A model generated the notes under the pieces. That model was given only the letters and a program-made list of their open reading frames with translations. It was not told the DNA's origin and made no database searches. Both the position numbers and the translations under genes were made by a program. This document shows, one piece after another, positions 19,923 to 32,100 of a DNA stretch of 64,000 nt. Position 1 is the stretch's first letter; every line of letters begins with the position of its first letter. This stretch comes from Molanna angustata (Eukaryota > Arthropoda > Insecta > Trichoptera > Molannidae): positions 5,477,201-5,541,200 of the forward strand of contig OY754982.1 of the NCBI GenBank assembly GCA_963576475.1. The letters run 5' to 3'.

Positions 19923-20055
19923 ATTTTGTTTACACCACTTTTGAGTATTTAATGTTAACTGGTTTCAGAGCTGATCCATTCCCTCATCCAAAAAAACTTA
20001 TACTTATAGTATAAGTTTGTTAACATTAAATACTTAAAAGTGGTGTTAACAAAAT
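19923..20055. mobile_element. Small foldback MITE, 37-bp inverted repeats
   Basis: Inverted arms 19923-19959 and 20019-20055, nearly perfect, around a 59-bp centre that itself holds a TATACTTATAGTATA palindrome. No coding sequence. Confidence 0.75.
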
Positions 20056-20343
20056 AGTCTTATTTTAATATATTAGTTAAAATGAGTCACAAAGTAATAG
20101 CTCCAAAGTATCAACATATTTATTTATTATTATTGTGTATTGTCACAAGGAAATATCTTGTAAGGTGAAGTCAAGTAGTATCAATTTGGTACAGCATCTT
20201 TATATTTTTCAAAACAGCAAAAAAACTTGTCACAGCAATATCATAATAAAATGAACCATGCATAAAATAGTATAAATATGTTTATTTCTCCATATTTGTG
20301 AAATTTCACAAAGCGTTATGAGGGAAGGTAGGTTATTTAATTC

Positions 20344-20400
20344 TGCGGCCTGCCATTTACTGATGAATCTGGCCTTTGGTCCCAAAAGTTGCCGACCCCT
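20344..20400 (-). mobile_element. hAT-type terminus remnant
   Basis: Read on the minus strand it begins CAGGGGTCGGCAACTTTTGG, a typical hAT end. The partner end was not found. Confidence 0.4.
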
Positions 20401-20407
20401 GTTACTG

Positions 20408-20779
20408 AGACTGCTTTTATTTCTGTAAGAAGATACCACAGTAGATAACAACGATTGGATAATATGAACCCTGAGGAGTGGTGGCTCTCGGAGATAACAG
20501 CCTTCAAAGTGTTGATAATTGATATTTCAACACCTCAGTTATAGTAGGTATAAAAAGTTATATTTTTTATATTCAAAACACTAATTGGTGTAAACCCCCC
20601 AACAGACTTCTTTAAAATTGAATAAATTGTTGTCTTTTTAAAGGTTTATGTTGGGGGGGGGGGGGTTCCATGAACACTTTAAAGGCTTTTATCTCTGAAA
20701 GCCACCACTACTTAGCGTTCATACTATCCAATTATTGTTACCCGCTATGGTATCCTTTTACAGAAAAAAAAATCAGTCT
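20408..20779. mobile_element. MITE with long (about 115 bp) inverted repeats
   Basis: Imperfect inverted repeats run inward from AGACTG at both ends through GATACCA, ATTGGAT and GTGGTGGCT to CACTTT. The centre has a poly-G run of about 11 near 20655. No target duplication was resolved. Confidence 0.65.
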
Positions 20780-21002
20780 TTATATTATGACGTAAATTTG
20801 GCAGTATCTCGCTCTTGGTCAATTATGTATATCAAAAGAAATTATGATTTTTATAATAAATAAAGGTTGATAGTTTTTAATAAGTCAGCTTCTTACGGAC
20901 ATTTTTCCTTAAAACTATTTTTTTAAGGCTACGACTATTTACACGTCTCAACCATAGACGAAAACCAAAAATAACCACAGAAAATGCAGATAAATCAAGT
21001 TA

Positions 21003-22454
21003 TTTTTTTTTTTTTTGCGGGTGGCAGTTCTCAGGAGAACACACTTAGGCCGGTTGGCCCTTTGTGATACCACAAAAAGAAAGATTTGGGCTGTCCTCCC
21101 CCTCACTCATCCACCCTGAACCAGCCTGATTGGTCAATAAATGTCATAATGTCTCCTATATCGGCAGACGCTATGTCAATCAGATCATCATAGAAGAAAC
21201 TTCCCAGGGACTTTCTTCTATTTCTAGAGAGAGCAGGACAGTGACAGAGGAAATGGACCACAGTCTCCTCCTCTTCCTCGTCTTGGCATGCTCTGCAGTA
21301 ATCGTATGCCTCCAGTCCCAGCCTTCTGGCATGCTTACCTATGAGCCAGTGTCCCGTTAATACCGATACGATTCTGGCTAGTAAATCCCTTCTGAACGTG
21401 AGTAGTTCTCTGGTTCTTCTGGGGTCATATTTTGGCCATGTTTGCCTGGCAATGGAGCATGTGCTTTCTTCCAGCCATCTCTGGTTAGCACAGGCTGTCG
21501 TCGTCTCATTTACCCGAAGTTTACATGTTGCCATGGGGACTCCAGGTCTATGTTTGATTGTATCTGGAGATAGCAGGGTACCTGCTCTGGCGAGTTCATC
21601 TGCCCTGCAATTCCCTGCTATATTGCTGTGACCCGGCACCCACATGATATGTAGATTGAATTGTCCGCTGTATCATTTAAGATTCTGCGACAGTTCAAGG
21701 CCACTCGAGAAGTTGTGCTTACGCCCTTTAAGGCTCTAATAGCCGCTTGGCTGTCTGTGAGAATACGGACATCGCTGTTTGACACTGCGTTGCCTTGTAT
21801 CCATTCTGCTGCTTCCTGAATTGCCAAGATTTCTGCTTGGAAAACACTACAGTGATCCGGCAACCTGAAAGAAATATTAATATTGAGTTGCTCTGAAAAT
21901 ACTCCTCCGCCCACCTTACCTTCCAGTTTTGACCCATCAGTGTAAACCACCTGGGCTTCACCATGACGGATCAGACTCTCCTTCCACATCTCCCTCAAGG
22001 GGATTTGTGTGGAGAATCTGTTATCAAAGAATGGTTTGGGAATGACGTAGTCGATACCTTCCGATGGTTTTTTAAGCTCCTGAAGAATTACGGAGTGCCC
22101 TATGTGTGTCTCCTTCCAGGGGTTAACACAATTCATTCTTATTGCGGCATTTGCTGCCATTTGCTTTCCTAGGAGGTCAAGCGGCATCAGATGCAGGATG
22201 GTGTCAAGGGCTTTTGATGGTGTAGTTCTCAGACAGCCAGTGGTTGTCACTTCTGCTAGTCTTTGAACTTTTGCCAGCTCTTTTAGGTGTACTCCCTTTT
22301 TCAGGGAATGCCACCATACCACCACTTCATACATCATGATTGGCCTTATGACCGCCTTGTACATCCAGTGTGTCATCTTGGGGTGTAGTCCCCAACGTTT
22401 GCCCACGATTTTCCTACAGGTGTACAGTGCATTTGTAGCTTTACGTACATTTGT
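21003..22454 (-). mobile_element. 5'-truncated RNase H-bearing LINE with 9-bp target duplication
   Basis: Minus-strand insertion with a poly-A tail (poly-T at 21003-21016) and the exact direct repeat ATCAAGTTA at 20994-21002 and 22455-22463. It covers the end of RT, RNase H and the C-terminal zinc motif. Confidence 0.85.
21103..22406 (-). pseudogene. LINE ORF2 C-terminal part with RNase H
   Basis: First frame (22406-21618): end of the RT thumb (VIRPIMMYEVVVWW, LAKVQRLA) and RNase H with YTDGSKLEGKVGGG, EILAIQEAA and ILTDSQAAIRAL. A frameshift near 21640 moves to the second frame (21645-21103) with the remaining RNase H block WVPGHSNIAGNCRADELARA and a C-terminal C-x2-C...H...C motif (CRACQDE...HFLCHC). 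This RT plus RNase H layout is typical of I/LOA/R1-like LINEs. The frameshift makes it inactive. Confidence 0.85.
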
Positions 22455-23460
22455 ATCAAGTTATAAAAATATTTACCTTTATTTATACTTTGTTATAATT
22501 GTGGATCTCGATGTAAAAATTATTTATAAAATTAAGTAAATGTAATAAGATGCCAATATTATTTATTTTTTCTTCAAGTTGGTTTCCATGATGCATTTTT
22601 ATGACCATTGAAAAAATGACGAAGGTAAATATTTTTGTATTTTGATTTATCTGCGCTTTCTAATAATATCACCTCATAATATCACCTCCTTACTCAGCCT
22701 TAATAAATTTCAAGTACTTAATGTTCTTACAAAATTTATCAGACAGAATAATGTCAAATTGTGATTTCATTTTCTACTTCCCATTTAAAAACAATACTTT
22801 TTTCACAACTTTTTAAATTTTTAATTTCAGTATTAATTATCAATATTTTTTTTTGGTTTCCCACATATTTTATAATTTGTTGTTTATTTTATTGTAATTA
22901 ACAAATGCACGATTTTGTAACAAACTTGACTGGCCAATGTTCCTTCATTTGAGGTTACAAGTGCCATTTAAATAAATAAATAAATTAATATAAAATGTTT
23001 TCATCATATGAATATGAATATTTTGAAAATATGCAGTAAATATTAATATATTCTATTAAAAAAATTGTAACACTAGTATAACACTAGTCAACTTTTTTCA
23101 GACATTTTTCCATGAAGGTATGACACTATTGAGTCCAATTGAGTCACACTTTTTACATGAAAAATTTAATCAAAATACCATGGTAGTTAATTTAGTGATA
23201 AGTCAACAGAATAAGTACTTTTTTATCCAATGGCAATTTTTGTTTTAAATGAGAAATTACAAAACGAAGTTTGCACAGAATACAGATAAATAAAATAGTA
23301 GGTACTTAGCAAATAAGTTTTTAAACAAGAATTTTGCTGTTTTTAATTAGTGATCTTTCAATTATTTCATAACCAAAGTAAAATATATTATTCTGATATA
23401 ATGCTTTTGTTAATATATCATAAGAAATTAAAAATGATTCGAGAAGGACCTTCAGATAGC

Positions 23461-23568
23461 CGGTGTGCGGAATTGGAGAGAAAAGGCCATGGATAGGGTG
23501 CAATGGAGACAATTCCTTGAGGAGGCCAAGGCCCATCCTGGACTGTGGAGCCACCGATGATGATGAAT
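23461..23568 (+). pseudogene. RTE LINE 3' end fragment
   Basis: Reads NWREKAMDRVQWRQFLEEAK then AHPGLWSHR, a stop and a short GATGATGAT tail, the standard end of RTE ORFs (compare 41161 and 30918). Confidence 0.75.
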
Positions 23569-23886
23569 TGAAAACTCCTCTCCGTTGCCATTTGAAAAAA
23601 ATTCCATAACATAAAAAAAGTAGTTTTTTTGACTTGTGAAAATTCACTACCATAATATTTTGAATTTAGATATTTGGTTTTTGTATGGACTCTAATGTAT
23701 GGGCGGCACCTTGCATTTTTCCTTAAAACAATTTTTACGACTTTCTTTAAGACCATGTGACACAGTTTTGTAAAAATATTTTAGAAATAAGCACATTAAT
23801 TTTTTCACAATTATTATTAATAAATGTACTTTATTTATTTAATTTGATTATTGATGTGTTTCTTGCAAGGTATATCGTCAGAATAT

Positions 23887-24069
23887 TAGAGTGTAATCTC
23901 ACTAATCTGGCACCATGGCAGGCACAAGAGTAATGGATTAGTGGAAAACGTGCTGGTATAGTGAAGTGTCAGATTCTACATACAGTAGCGCGACTACTGT
24001 AGCAAACTTATTGGACGTACAGTAAAGTGCCGGTACAGTAAAGTTCCAGATAAGCTAGATCATACTGTA
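23887..24069. mobile_element. Tigger/pogo-like MITE
   Basis: Left end TAGAGTGTAATCTCACTAAT and right end (minus strand) TACAGTATGATCTAGCTTAT are similar inverted repeats, followed by CTGGCA/CTGGAA, as in pogo/Tigger termini with TA target. No transposase. Confidence 0.5.
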
Positions 24070-24418
24070 CACCTAACAGGTCAATAATCAAATCAAACAT
24101 AATATATAGAAACAACACAGGTATGTACTTTTATTTTTATTTGAGAATATTTTTTTCATCAAAAAGTCTAAACAATTTGTAAAACAGCATATAAATCATT
24201 TTAGTCTCAATATAAATAATTAGTTGAACATTGGATAATTAATATAAAAAATAAGATATAAAACATTTTCATTGGTGTATTCCAATTACTATAACATTTA
24301 TATGTACAAGCATAGAAATATATTAGGTATTAATTTTATATATTTAAAATAATGGCACATGTTTTTAAATAATATACATCAATAGCTCTCTTTATTACTA
24401 TTATATAATGTCATATAG

Positions 24419-25015
24419 CAGGGGTGGCCAACCGATCGTGATCGGTCGATCGCGACTATTAGTCCAGTAGATCGTGGCAAGGCAAAAAATATAAACATAC
24501 ATCAATACGTAGAACAGACTGCGCACCCATCAGGTTACGTTCGAGTTATCACGTTACTTTATGGATCTAGATTTCTGGGTATTGGTTTCCAACGAGAAAT
24601 ATCCATGTATTAAGAAATGTGTTGAACAATTGCATTCGTGTTTTGGTTCAACATATTTATGTGAGTCAGCATTTTCCTTCTTAAAACAAACAAAAAATAA
24701 ACACCATTCTCGCTTGACAGACGTTCATACACTGGATTCTTTAAGGTTGGCAATTTCTAACTACAAACCTGATTTTGCTAATCTAGCGGAAGATGCTCAG
24801 AAGCAGTGTTCACACTAATATACATTAGTAGTTACTAAGAATAATTTTCAGTTTTATGTTTTCCCTCTTAATTAAATAAAAAATACTACTTAATTGTGTA
24901 CTGAACTATGCTGTTTCATTTAAAATTTCATGAAGTACCTATGTAATTGGTAGATCACACAGGGCTTCCTCAGTAAACAGTAGATCTTGGATCTAATCAA
25001 GTCGGCCCACCCCTG
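24419..25015 (+). mobile_element. hAT transposon remnant
   Basis: Termini CAGGGGTGGCCAACCGATCG (24419) and, inward from 25015, CAGGGGTGGGCCGACTTGAT. The left 8-bp target copy TCATATAG (24411-24418) matches TCATATAT at 25311-25318 with one change, once the MITE at 25018-25304 is removed. Only the transposase C-terminus is left inside. Confidence 0.75.
24561..24818 (+). pseudogene. hAT transposase C-terminal dimerisation domain fragment
   Basis: 85 residues. The part FGSTYLCESAFSFLKQTKNK, then HHSRLTDVHTLDSLRLAISN, is the hAT C-terminal dimerisation motif as found in ZBED/GTF2IRD2-like proteins. The DDE catalytic part is missing, so the fragment cannot transpose by itself. The ATG is simply the first in the frame. 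Upstream sequence to the transposon end is short and non-coding. Confidence 0.75.
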
Positions 25016-25017
25016 TC

Positions 25018-25304
25018 CAGGGCCGGATAAACGTGTGTTTGCGCCCGTAGCAATATATTTAAATTCCGCCCCCCCCCAATTTTTTTTGGAATTTTAAATG
25101 TAGAACAATTTAAAATTGACTAAGCGTGATTTTATACATACACACCATCATGCCGACCCTCTATCCGGGTACGCAAAGAGAACCGAGCGCCATACCTGCG
25201 AATTTTTTATTAATTTGATTAAAATTTTAGAATTTTAAGCGCCCTTTTTAAGACAACCGACCTGACTTCTTGTTCCTAATTGTTCTATGATTTATCCGGC
25301 CCTG
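25018..25304. mobile_element. 287-bp hAT MITE nested at the end of another hAT
   Basis: Inverted ends CAGGGCCGGATAAA / TTTATCCGGCCCTG, flanked by the perfect 8-bp duplication CCCCTGTC (25010-25017, 25305-25312). The target is the terminus of the older hAT element. Confidence 0.9.
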
Positions 25305-25599
25305 CCCCTGTCATATATCATAAGAATAAAATAATCTTTTAAACATAATTAACAAATAAAGTTTATCTTTAAACTATAAATACAACATTTAGAAAAAAAT
25401 AAAACCATTTCAGATTCAACTTTTATATTGAGAATTTTTTTATTTAAAAAATAGCTTTTATGTCCCGCCGCTGGCCAAGAATGTAAATTAGTAAAGGAAT
25501 AAGCAATCGTTTATATAATATTGTCACACAAAATTTTTGCTAATTCGTACTATGAAAAGTTGTTTGAAATTTAATTGAGTTTAAGCAGTGTAAAATGTT

Positions 25600-26230
25600 T
25601 AAGTGATGGCCACAACCCATTTGTTTTTATATATAAGTACATATAATTTCTGCACGCATGGACCATGGGAAATGGTTTTAAATATGACTGATTGTAAAGA
25701 GACAATGTTGTAAAGAGTTTGGATTTGGCCACAACCCCTATTTTTATATATTGTCATCGAACGCAAATAATGTGTTTTAAATATTTAGTAATGTTGGATG
25801 ATGGGAAATGGTTTAAAAATTGATTAAACAAAAGTACTGAAAAGATTCTAGTGTTGGTCACATCCCATTCGTTTTTATATTTTTCGTCAAGTGTGCATAA
25901 TAAAGTTTCGTATATTTTTGCACAATAAAACGGAGAAGATTTTAAACTGACACAAAAGTCTACATTATTGAAGAAGAAGAAGACTTAAAGTATGTTAAAT
26001 AGTTTTTAATTTGAATATAAACATTGTGGCCACAACCCCGATTTTTTTATATATTGTCATCAAAATGAAATGTGTACTTATTAAAAATTAAGCAATATAA
26101 TATAATAAATGATGTAAATTTGATTGAACAAAAGTATTGAGAAGTTTCTTGTGTTGGTCACATCCCATTCGTTTTTATGTATTTTCATCAAGTGTGCATG
26201 TTGTTTATAATATTTCTGTACAATAGATTA
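25600..26230 (+). repeat. Direct repeats, spacing about 300 bp
   Basis: The block TGTTGGTCACATCCCATTCG with TTTTTAT and GTGTGCAT recurs at about 25853 and 26152, with a more diverged copy near 25605-25660. Intervening text is also alike (GATTAAACAAAAGTA). No gene; 25320-25600 likewise shows none. Confidence 0.6.
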
Positions 26231-26234
26231 TTAA

Positions 26235-27146
26235 ACTTAAAACTAACCCAAAAGACTAAATAAAAAATAAGAAGTATAAAACTATAACAAATAGTTTGTA
26301 ATAAAAACTGACCCAATGGTCTACATAATAGATGAAATAGAAGAATTACACAATAGGAAATTTATTATATAAAAAACTGACCAAATGGTCTTCATAAAAG
26401 AAAAAGAAGATGAATTGAACTATTGGAAATATTTTATATAAAATTCACCCAACGTCTTCATAAAATAAGAAAACGATGAATTAGACTAAAGGAAATAGTT
26501 TGCATAAAAACTAACCAAAAGGTCTACATAAAGGAAGAAGAAGACGAATTAGACTATATGAAATAGTTTGTATAAAAACTCACCCAAGGTCTACATAAAA
26601 TAAGAAAAAGAAGAATTAGACTATAGGAAATAGTTAATATAAAAACTGACCCAAGGTATACGTCAGGAAATAGATTGTATAAAAACGCAAAGGTCAACAT
26701 AAAAGAAGAAGAAGAATTAGACTAAAGGAAAAGTTTGTATGAAAACTCTCCCTTGGTCTACATAAAAGAGGAAAAATTAGACTTTAGGAAATTAGTTTAC
26801 ATAAAATTCAACAAAGGTCTACATAAAATTAGAAAAAGAAGAATTACGTTAAAAGAAATAGTTGGTATCAAAACTGGCACAAAGGTCTACATAAAATAAG
26901 AAGAAGGTGAATTAGATAATAGGAATAAGTTTGTTTAAAAACTAACCCAAAGGGCTACATAAAAGAGGAGGAATAAGATGAATTAGACTATAGGAAATAG
27001 TTTGTATAAAAACTCATCCAAGTCTACATAAATTAAGAAAAAGAAAAATTAGACTATAGGAAATAGTTTATTTATGAACTGTCCCAAATGACTTCACAAA
27101 AGAAGAGGAAGAAGAATTAAACTCCAGGAAATAGTTGTATAAAAAC
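26235..27146 (+). repeat. Degenerate satellite, unit about 65 bp (first part)
   Basis: About a dozen or more imperfect units built around GGTCTACATAAAAGAAGAAG, AATTAGACTATAGGAAATAG and TTTGTATAAAAACTGACCCA. Unit length varies by indels. It continues at 27704 after an insertion. Confidence 0.85.
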
Positions 27147-27156
27147 TCACCCATAG

Positions 27157-27691
27157 GTAATCGAATATTTTTATTATTGCATATGCGCAAACATTGGATT
27201 TTTTTCCCTGTCGGGAGTCAAAGATATTTTTTAACAGATTAAGTAGGTAAATAAGACAAAAATGACCTTATAAGTCTGGCGCAATTCAGGGGTGACTTCT
27301 ATGCGAAAAATGCATTGTCACCTCAGATATAAGAATTGTAGCTTTCATTATTTACAAAAAACCAATTCTCTCAATAGATGGCGTTCCAACAAAATAAATA
27401 AAAATAATAAGATTGTTGTTCATAATTTCACCCATAGATGGCTGTAGTAAAAATTCCTTATTTTCAAGCGAAAAGAATTTCAGTATTACAATATATAGAA
27501 CTTTCAAAATTGAATTGATAGGGATCTCATTAAAAGGCATAATTGGTGAATGTTGCGCAAGCGCATAAAGTGATCACGTAAACCAGCCGATGACAGGTCG
27601 TAAGCCCTGTAGGTGCCTTGATTTCCCGGTTCTCCTACAATAAATATTCCAACTTCGTCTCTATTGAGATAATTAAAAATCTGTTAAAAAA
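27157..27691 (+). mobile_element. Insertion in the satellite with a 10-12 bp target duplication
   Basis: Flanked by TCACCCATAGGT at 27147-27158 and 27692-27703. The part 27543-27668 recurs inverted at about 41493-41602, so this is a dispersed element. The duplication length suggests LINE-mobilised or MULE-like insertion. No clear terminal inverted repeats or frame. Confidence 0.65.
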
Positions 27692-27703
27692 TCACCCATA
27701 GGT

Positions 27704-27960
27704 CTACATAAAAGAAGAAAAAGAATAATTAGACTATAGGAAAGAGTTTGTAATTAAACTGAACCAAATGTATACGTAAAAGAAGAAGAAAATGAATTAG
27801 ACTATAGGAAATAGTTTGTATAAAAATTGACCCAAAGGTCTATATAAAATAAGTAGAAGGAGAATGAGACTCCAGGATATGGTTTGTATAAAAAATCATC
27901 CAAAGGTCTACATAAAAAAGAAAATTCCACTATAGGAAATAGTTTGTATATTGAATGTGT
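27704..27960 (+). repeat. Degenerate satellite, unit about 65 bp (second part)
   Basis: About four more units of the same satellite, continuing the array after the 27157-27691 insertion. Confidence 0.8.
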
Positions 27961-29082
27961 ATTGTAGTTAACCTAAAATAGTTTAATAATTTTCCTATAG
28001 GAAATCAGTACATTGTTGGTTTTTAAGTAGTATTAGGTATGTAGGTACCTACCTACAACGATGTACTAAATAAATTCGAATTCGATTCATAACAAATTTT
28101 ATTTAAATCTGTCCGTAACCATAGTAACCATTCGAACATGTAAAAAATATCAAATGGTTTGATACATTTTTTGAATATGTAGGTACCTATGTGCATTGGT
28201 TTGTTCGATGCCATAAAAATAAAATATTATGACAAATTATGCAATTTTATTATGCCTATATCTTTACTAATAATTAACACATTTTTACAATATATGTCTT
28301 AAAACATGCTATAATGTCTTGTGTTTCATTTTATTATTTCATAATCACATTTATTTCAAAAGTTTATTTTAAAAACAAGTTAAACATTATAATTATACAA
28401 AATATTCACCATGTTTTTCACTTAAACGCTAAGTTATACTTATAATATATTTTTTTCATGTAAATACGTGCTTCTAACTTTTAAACTAACAGATATTTGC
28501 GTGCAAAATGTACACTTTTTTGACAGATATGGCTTGGAAAATTTTGTATGAAAAAAAAAATTATTGAAATATTTTTAATAATTCAGCATTTTTATCGTAT
28601 TTTTTTTAGCGTGATACTGCATCAGGTATACTGGTACATGTTCGCACATAAATTAGATTTTTAGATGCTCTTGGCATCAAGATATTTTCATTGAATACAA
28701 TAATGTTAGAGCCGAGCATGCGATTACCAAGCCGAAAAAATCCATATGCGTTTCGTCCAAAGACCTTTATTTAGTATATAAGGTCTTTGGTTTCGTCCGT
28801 TGCGCCTGTGTGGACGTTAGCCCTTTTCCTACCTGGGTTATAGTTTAGAAAGCCTTGGTGAAATTGACCAGTAAAAGAATAAGTTCTCTTTTCTATGAGT
28901 AAAAGAAATAGCCACACTTTGGAGACACACATTAGGTACGACGAAAACTCAAATTAATAATAATTAAACTTAAATGTAAATATTGGTAACATAAAATTAA
29001 TGGATACATAAAGTAATTATGATACAATTAATATGTAACATATTTATAATTGTAATTAACTTTCAATTGGTCGGATATGCTC
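27961..29082. other. No gene recognised; possible 3' end of the host gene
   Basis: AT-rich, with a small hairpin at about 28766-28797 (AAAGACCTTTATT...AAGGTCTTT). On the minus strand this lies downstream of the host stop codon and would hold its 3' UTR. An AATAAA (minus strand) lies near 28772, but its use is not supported by anything else. Confidence 0.4.
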
Positions 29083-29103
29083 TTACACACTGGGCAACAT
29101 GTA
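29083..29103 (-). CDS. Host gene exon 5 (last six codons and stop)
   Basis: After the acceptor ATTTTTTTATTTTACAG, the frame reads YMLPSV and TAA. Phase 0 fits exon 4. Being so short, this is the least certain exon; another 3' exon remains possible. Confidence 0.55.
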   Translation of the reverse strand, partial: YMLPSV

Positions 29104-32100
29104 CTGTAAAATAAAAAAATAATTTAAATATTTATTAGAATGATCATTATTGTGATAAAACATGCGTTAAACTTCTGCACCTCCAATTTGGTTTAGAATA
29201 GTGCTTCCATTCTTTTCTATTACATATTACTATTTTCGGGTGTCCCGTAGGAGCCAGGTTATCGAAAATACATCAGGTGAAAATTGTTAATGCAGTTTAT
29301 TTTTAGGTGAGAAGAGATTGGCGTGTGGGAATACACGTATGTTTCCTTTTATAAAGTATTGCACACTGACACAACTGTTGCACTTTTTACATTTTTATTT
29401 ATTGAGACCATAAAATTACAAAGCATAATATATTAAAGATGTAGTTGTCGCCAAATATCTTGAGCCATTTTGGCGAAATGGGGGGCGATTTGCACGTATA
29501 CCAACGAAGCAAAACGACACAAATTTGAGCTCTGCGCACTCGGAAGCCTGGTTCAAGATATTTATAACTGTCCAAGAGACGGAAAAAGAAGTGTGGGACG
29601 TCCGTAGACCCGGAGGTCGGACTGCATCAAAGCAGTGGCAGGGAGTATTTGGAAGTGGTGTGTCCAGGAAAGGGAGGAGTGGAAGAAGATGGGGGAGGCC
29701 TATGTTCAACTCTGGATGCTGACGAAGAAGAAGAACTGCTTCACTAGACAGAGTCTGTTCCGAAGCAACTACCTGTACAGTTTGTATAGTTAGTACATTT
29801 TATTCTTCAAAAATACACAAATAAAACATTATACATACTTATAGAAAAAAAATATTAAAATATGCAGTTGAGAGACATGACTTAAATGATTATTGTTGAC
29901 ACATTAATTTAATTTTGAAGTCTATCTACATCGAGCACCCACTTTGCAGCCAATTTTTAACGCTTTGAGTGTCGATGACATTTTGTTATATATGCGTGGT
30001 ACAATATATTATGAAAAAAAAACTTTAGCCAAATTTGAACCTGAAAGCTACCCGATGTTTTGTTTATTGTGTCCTTTGTGATAACTTTCTAGAATTGTGA
30101 TTCGTTTAAAAAATAAATATATGATTGATGTAGTGTACAGTTGTCGTATATCCAGAACTTTGAAATATTTAAAAGGGTCTTCAGAGCTATACCCGAAGCA
30201 AACTTGAACACACAGTGCAAGTAACGATAATTATTCTTTCATCTCACATTTTTTCTGCAATAAACAGTGAAATTTGTCCCACCAAGAGTTGAACACAGAT
30301 AATAAATTAATCTTAGTAAAAATGAATTAGAAATACAATTTGAAATTGAATTAAAATGATAAAATAAACTTACCACTGTGTTTTCATTCCCAAGATTTTC
30401 ACGAAGCTCTGTTTCAATTTCCTTTCTGCAACTCGATACCACAATAATGAAATAAATTTGAATAACTATAAAAAAGAGAAAACCAACTTAGTATAGGCAT
30501 CGGCAAATATCAATTTTATAAATATCTTATCATATGGATGCCAATGAAGAATGATCAAATTAAGTGGAGAGATAACAGAATGTCTGTACACGGTTCTTTT
30601 ATAAACTTACTTCGTTGGAAAGATTGTTGAAAGAAATATACGAGATTGTTGTAACATTCATCAACTGTCATAGGACCCCTTTTGTTTATAAACGATATTA
30701 TAAATATTTTTGACAATGTAGAGGTTCTTCTCTTTGCAGACGATTTAAAACTTTTCCCGAAGATCAAAGATTTGAAAGATTGTTTGATATTACAGCGAAA
30801 TCTGGATATTTTATATGATTGGTCCCTTTCTAATAATTTGAATCTGAATATTAACAAATTTAAGTTATTTCATTTTATAAAATTAAATCACTGATTCTTA
30901 ATAAATATACATTGAACATCATCATCATCATCTGTGGCTCCACAACCCAGGTCGGGTCTTAGCCTCCTGCAGAGCCCGCCTCCACGACTGTCGATCCTGC
31001 GACGCATTACGCCAGTTATTGGACGCCGATGCTGTTCCGTCCATCCATCGAAGCTTCGGCCTTCCAACTTTTCTTCGTTCCCCTGGTGCACCATTCATGA
31101 TTCGTCTTGGGACGTCTTCCTCGCTCATTCTTTGGACATGTCCAGCCCATCTGAGTCTTTGAACATTGAACAACGAAGTTCTATTTAGAACAGTTGAAAT
31201 ACATGATCTTGGGGTGACATTTGATACAAAACTCTCCTTTATAAATCACATTAACAACATTTATGATAGAGCTCTACAGATGCTTGGATTTGTATTGAGA
31301 GTATCAAATGCTTTCACAAATATATTTATATTGACTTTACTTTTTAAAATTCTTGTAAGAAGCCACCTTGAATACAATTCTACTGTTTGTTCCCCTTGCT
31401 ATTCTATACACATTAATACTTGTAAGAAGCCACCTTGAATACAATTATACTGTTTGTTCCCCTTGCTATTCTATACACATTAATACTTGTAAGAAGCCAC
31501 CTTGAATACAATTCTACTGTTTGTTCCCCTTGTTATTCTATACACATTGATACTTGTAAGAAGCCACCTTGAATACAATTCTACTGTTTGTTCCCCTTGC
31601 TATTCTATACACATTAATACTTGTAAGAAGCCACCTTGAATACAATTCTACTGTTTGTTCCCCTTGTTATTCTATACACATTGATACTTGTAAGAAGCCA
31701 CCTTGAATACAATTCTACTGTTTGTTCCCCTTGCTATTCTATACACATTAATACTTGTAAGAAGCCACCTTGAATACAATTCTACTGTATGTTCCCCTTG
31801 CTATTCTATACACATTAATACTTGTAAGAAGCCACCTTGAATACAATTCTACTGTTTGTTCCCCTTGCTATTCTATACACATTAATACTTGTAAGAAGCC
31901 ACCTTGAATACAATTCTACTGTATGTTCCCCTTGCTATTCTATACACATTAATACTTGTAAGAAGCCACCTTGAATACAATTCTACTGTTTGTTCCCCTT
32001 GCTATTCTATACACATTAATACTTGTAAGAAGCCACCTTGAATACAATTCTACTGTTTGTTCCCCTTGCTATTCTATACACATTAATACTTGTAAGAAGC

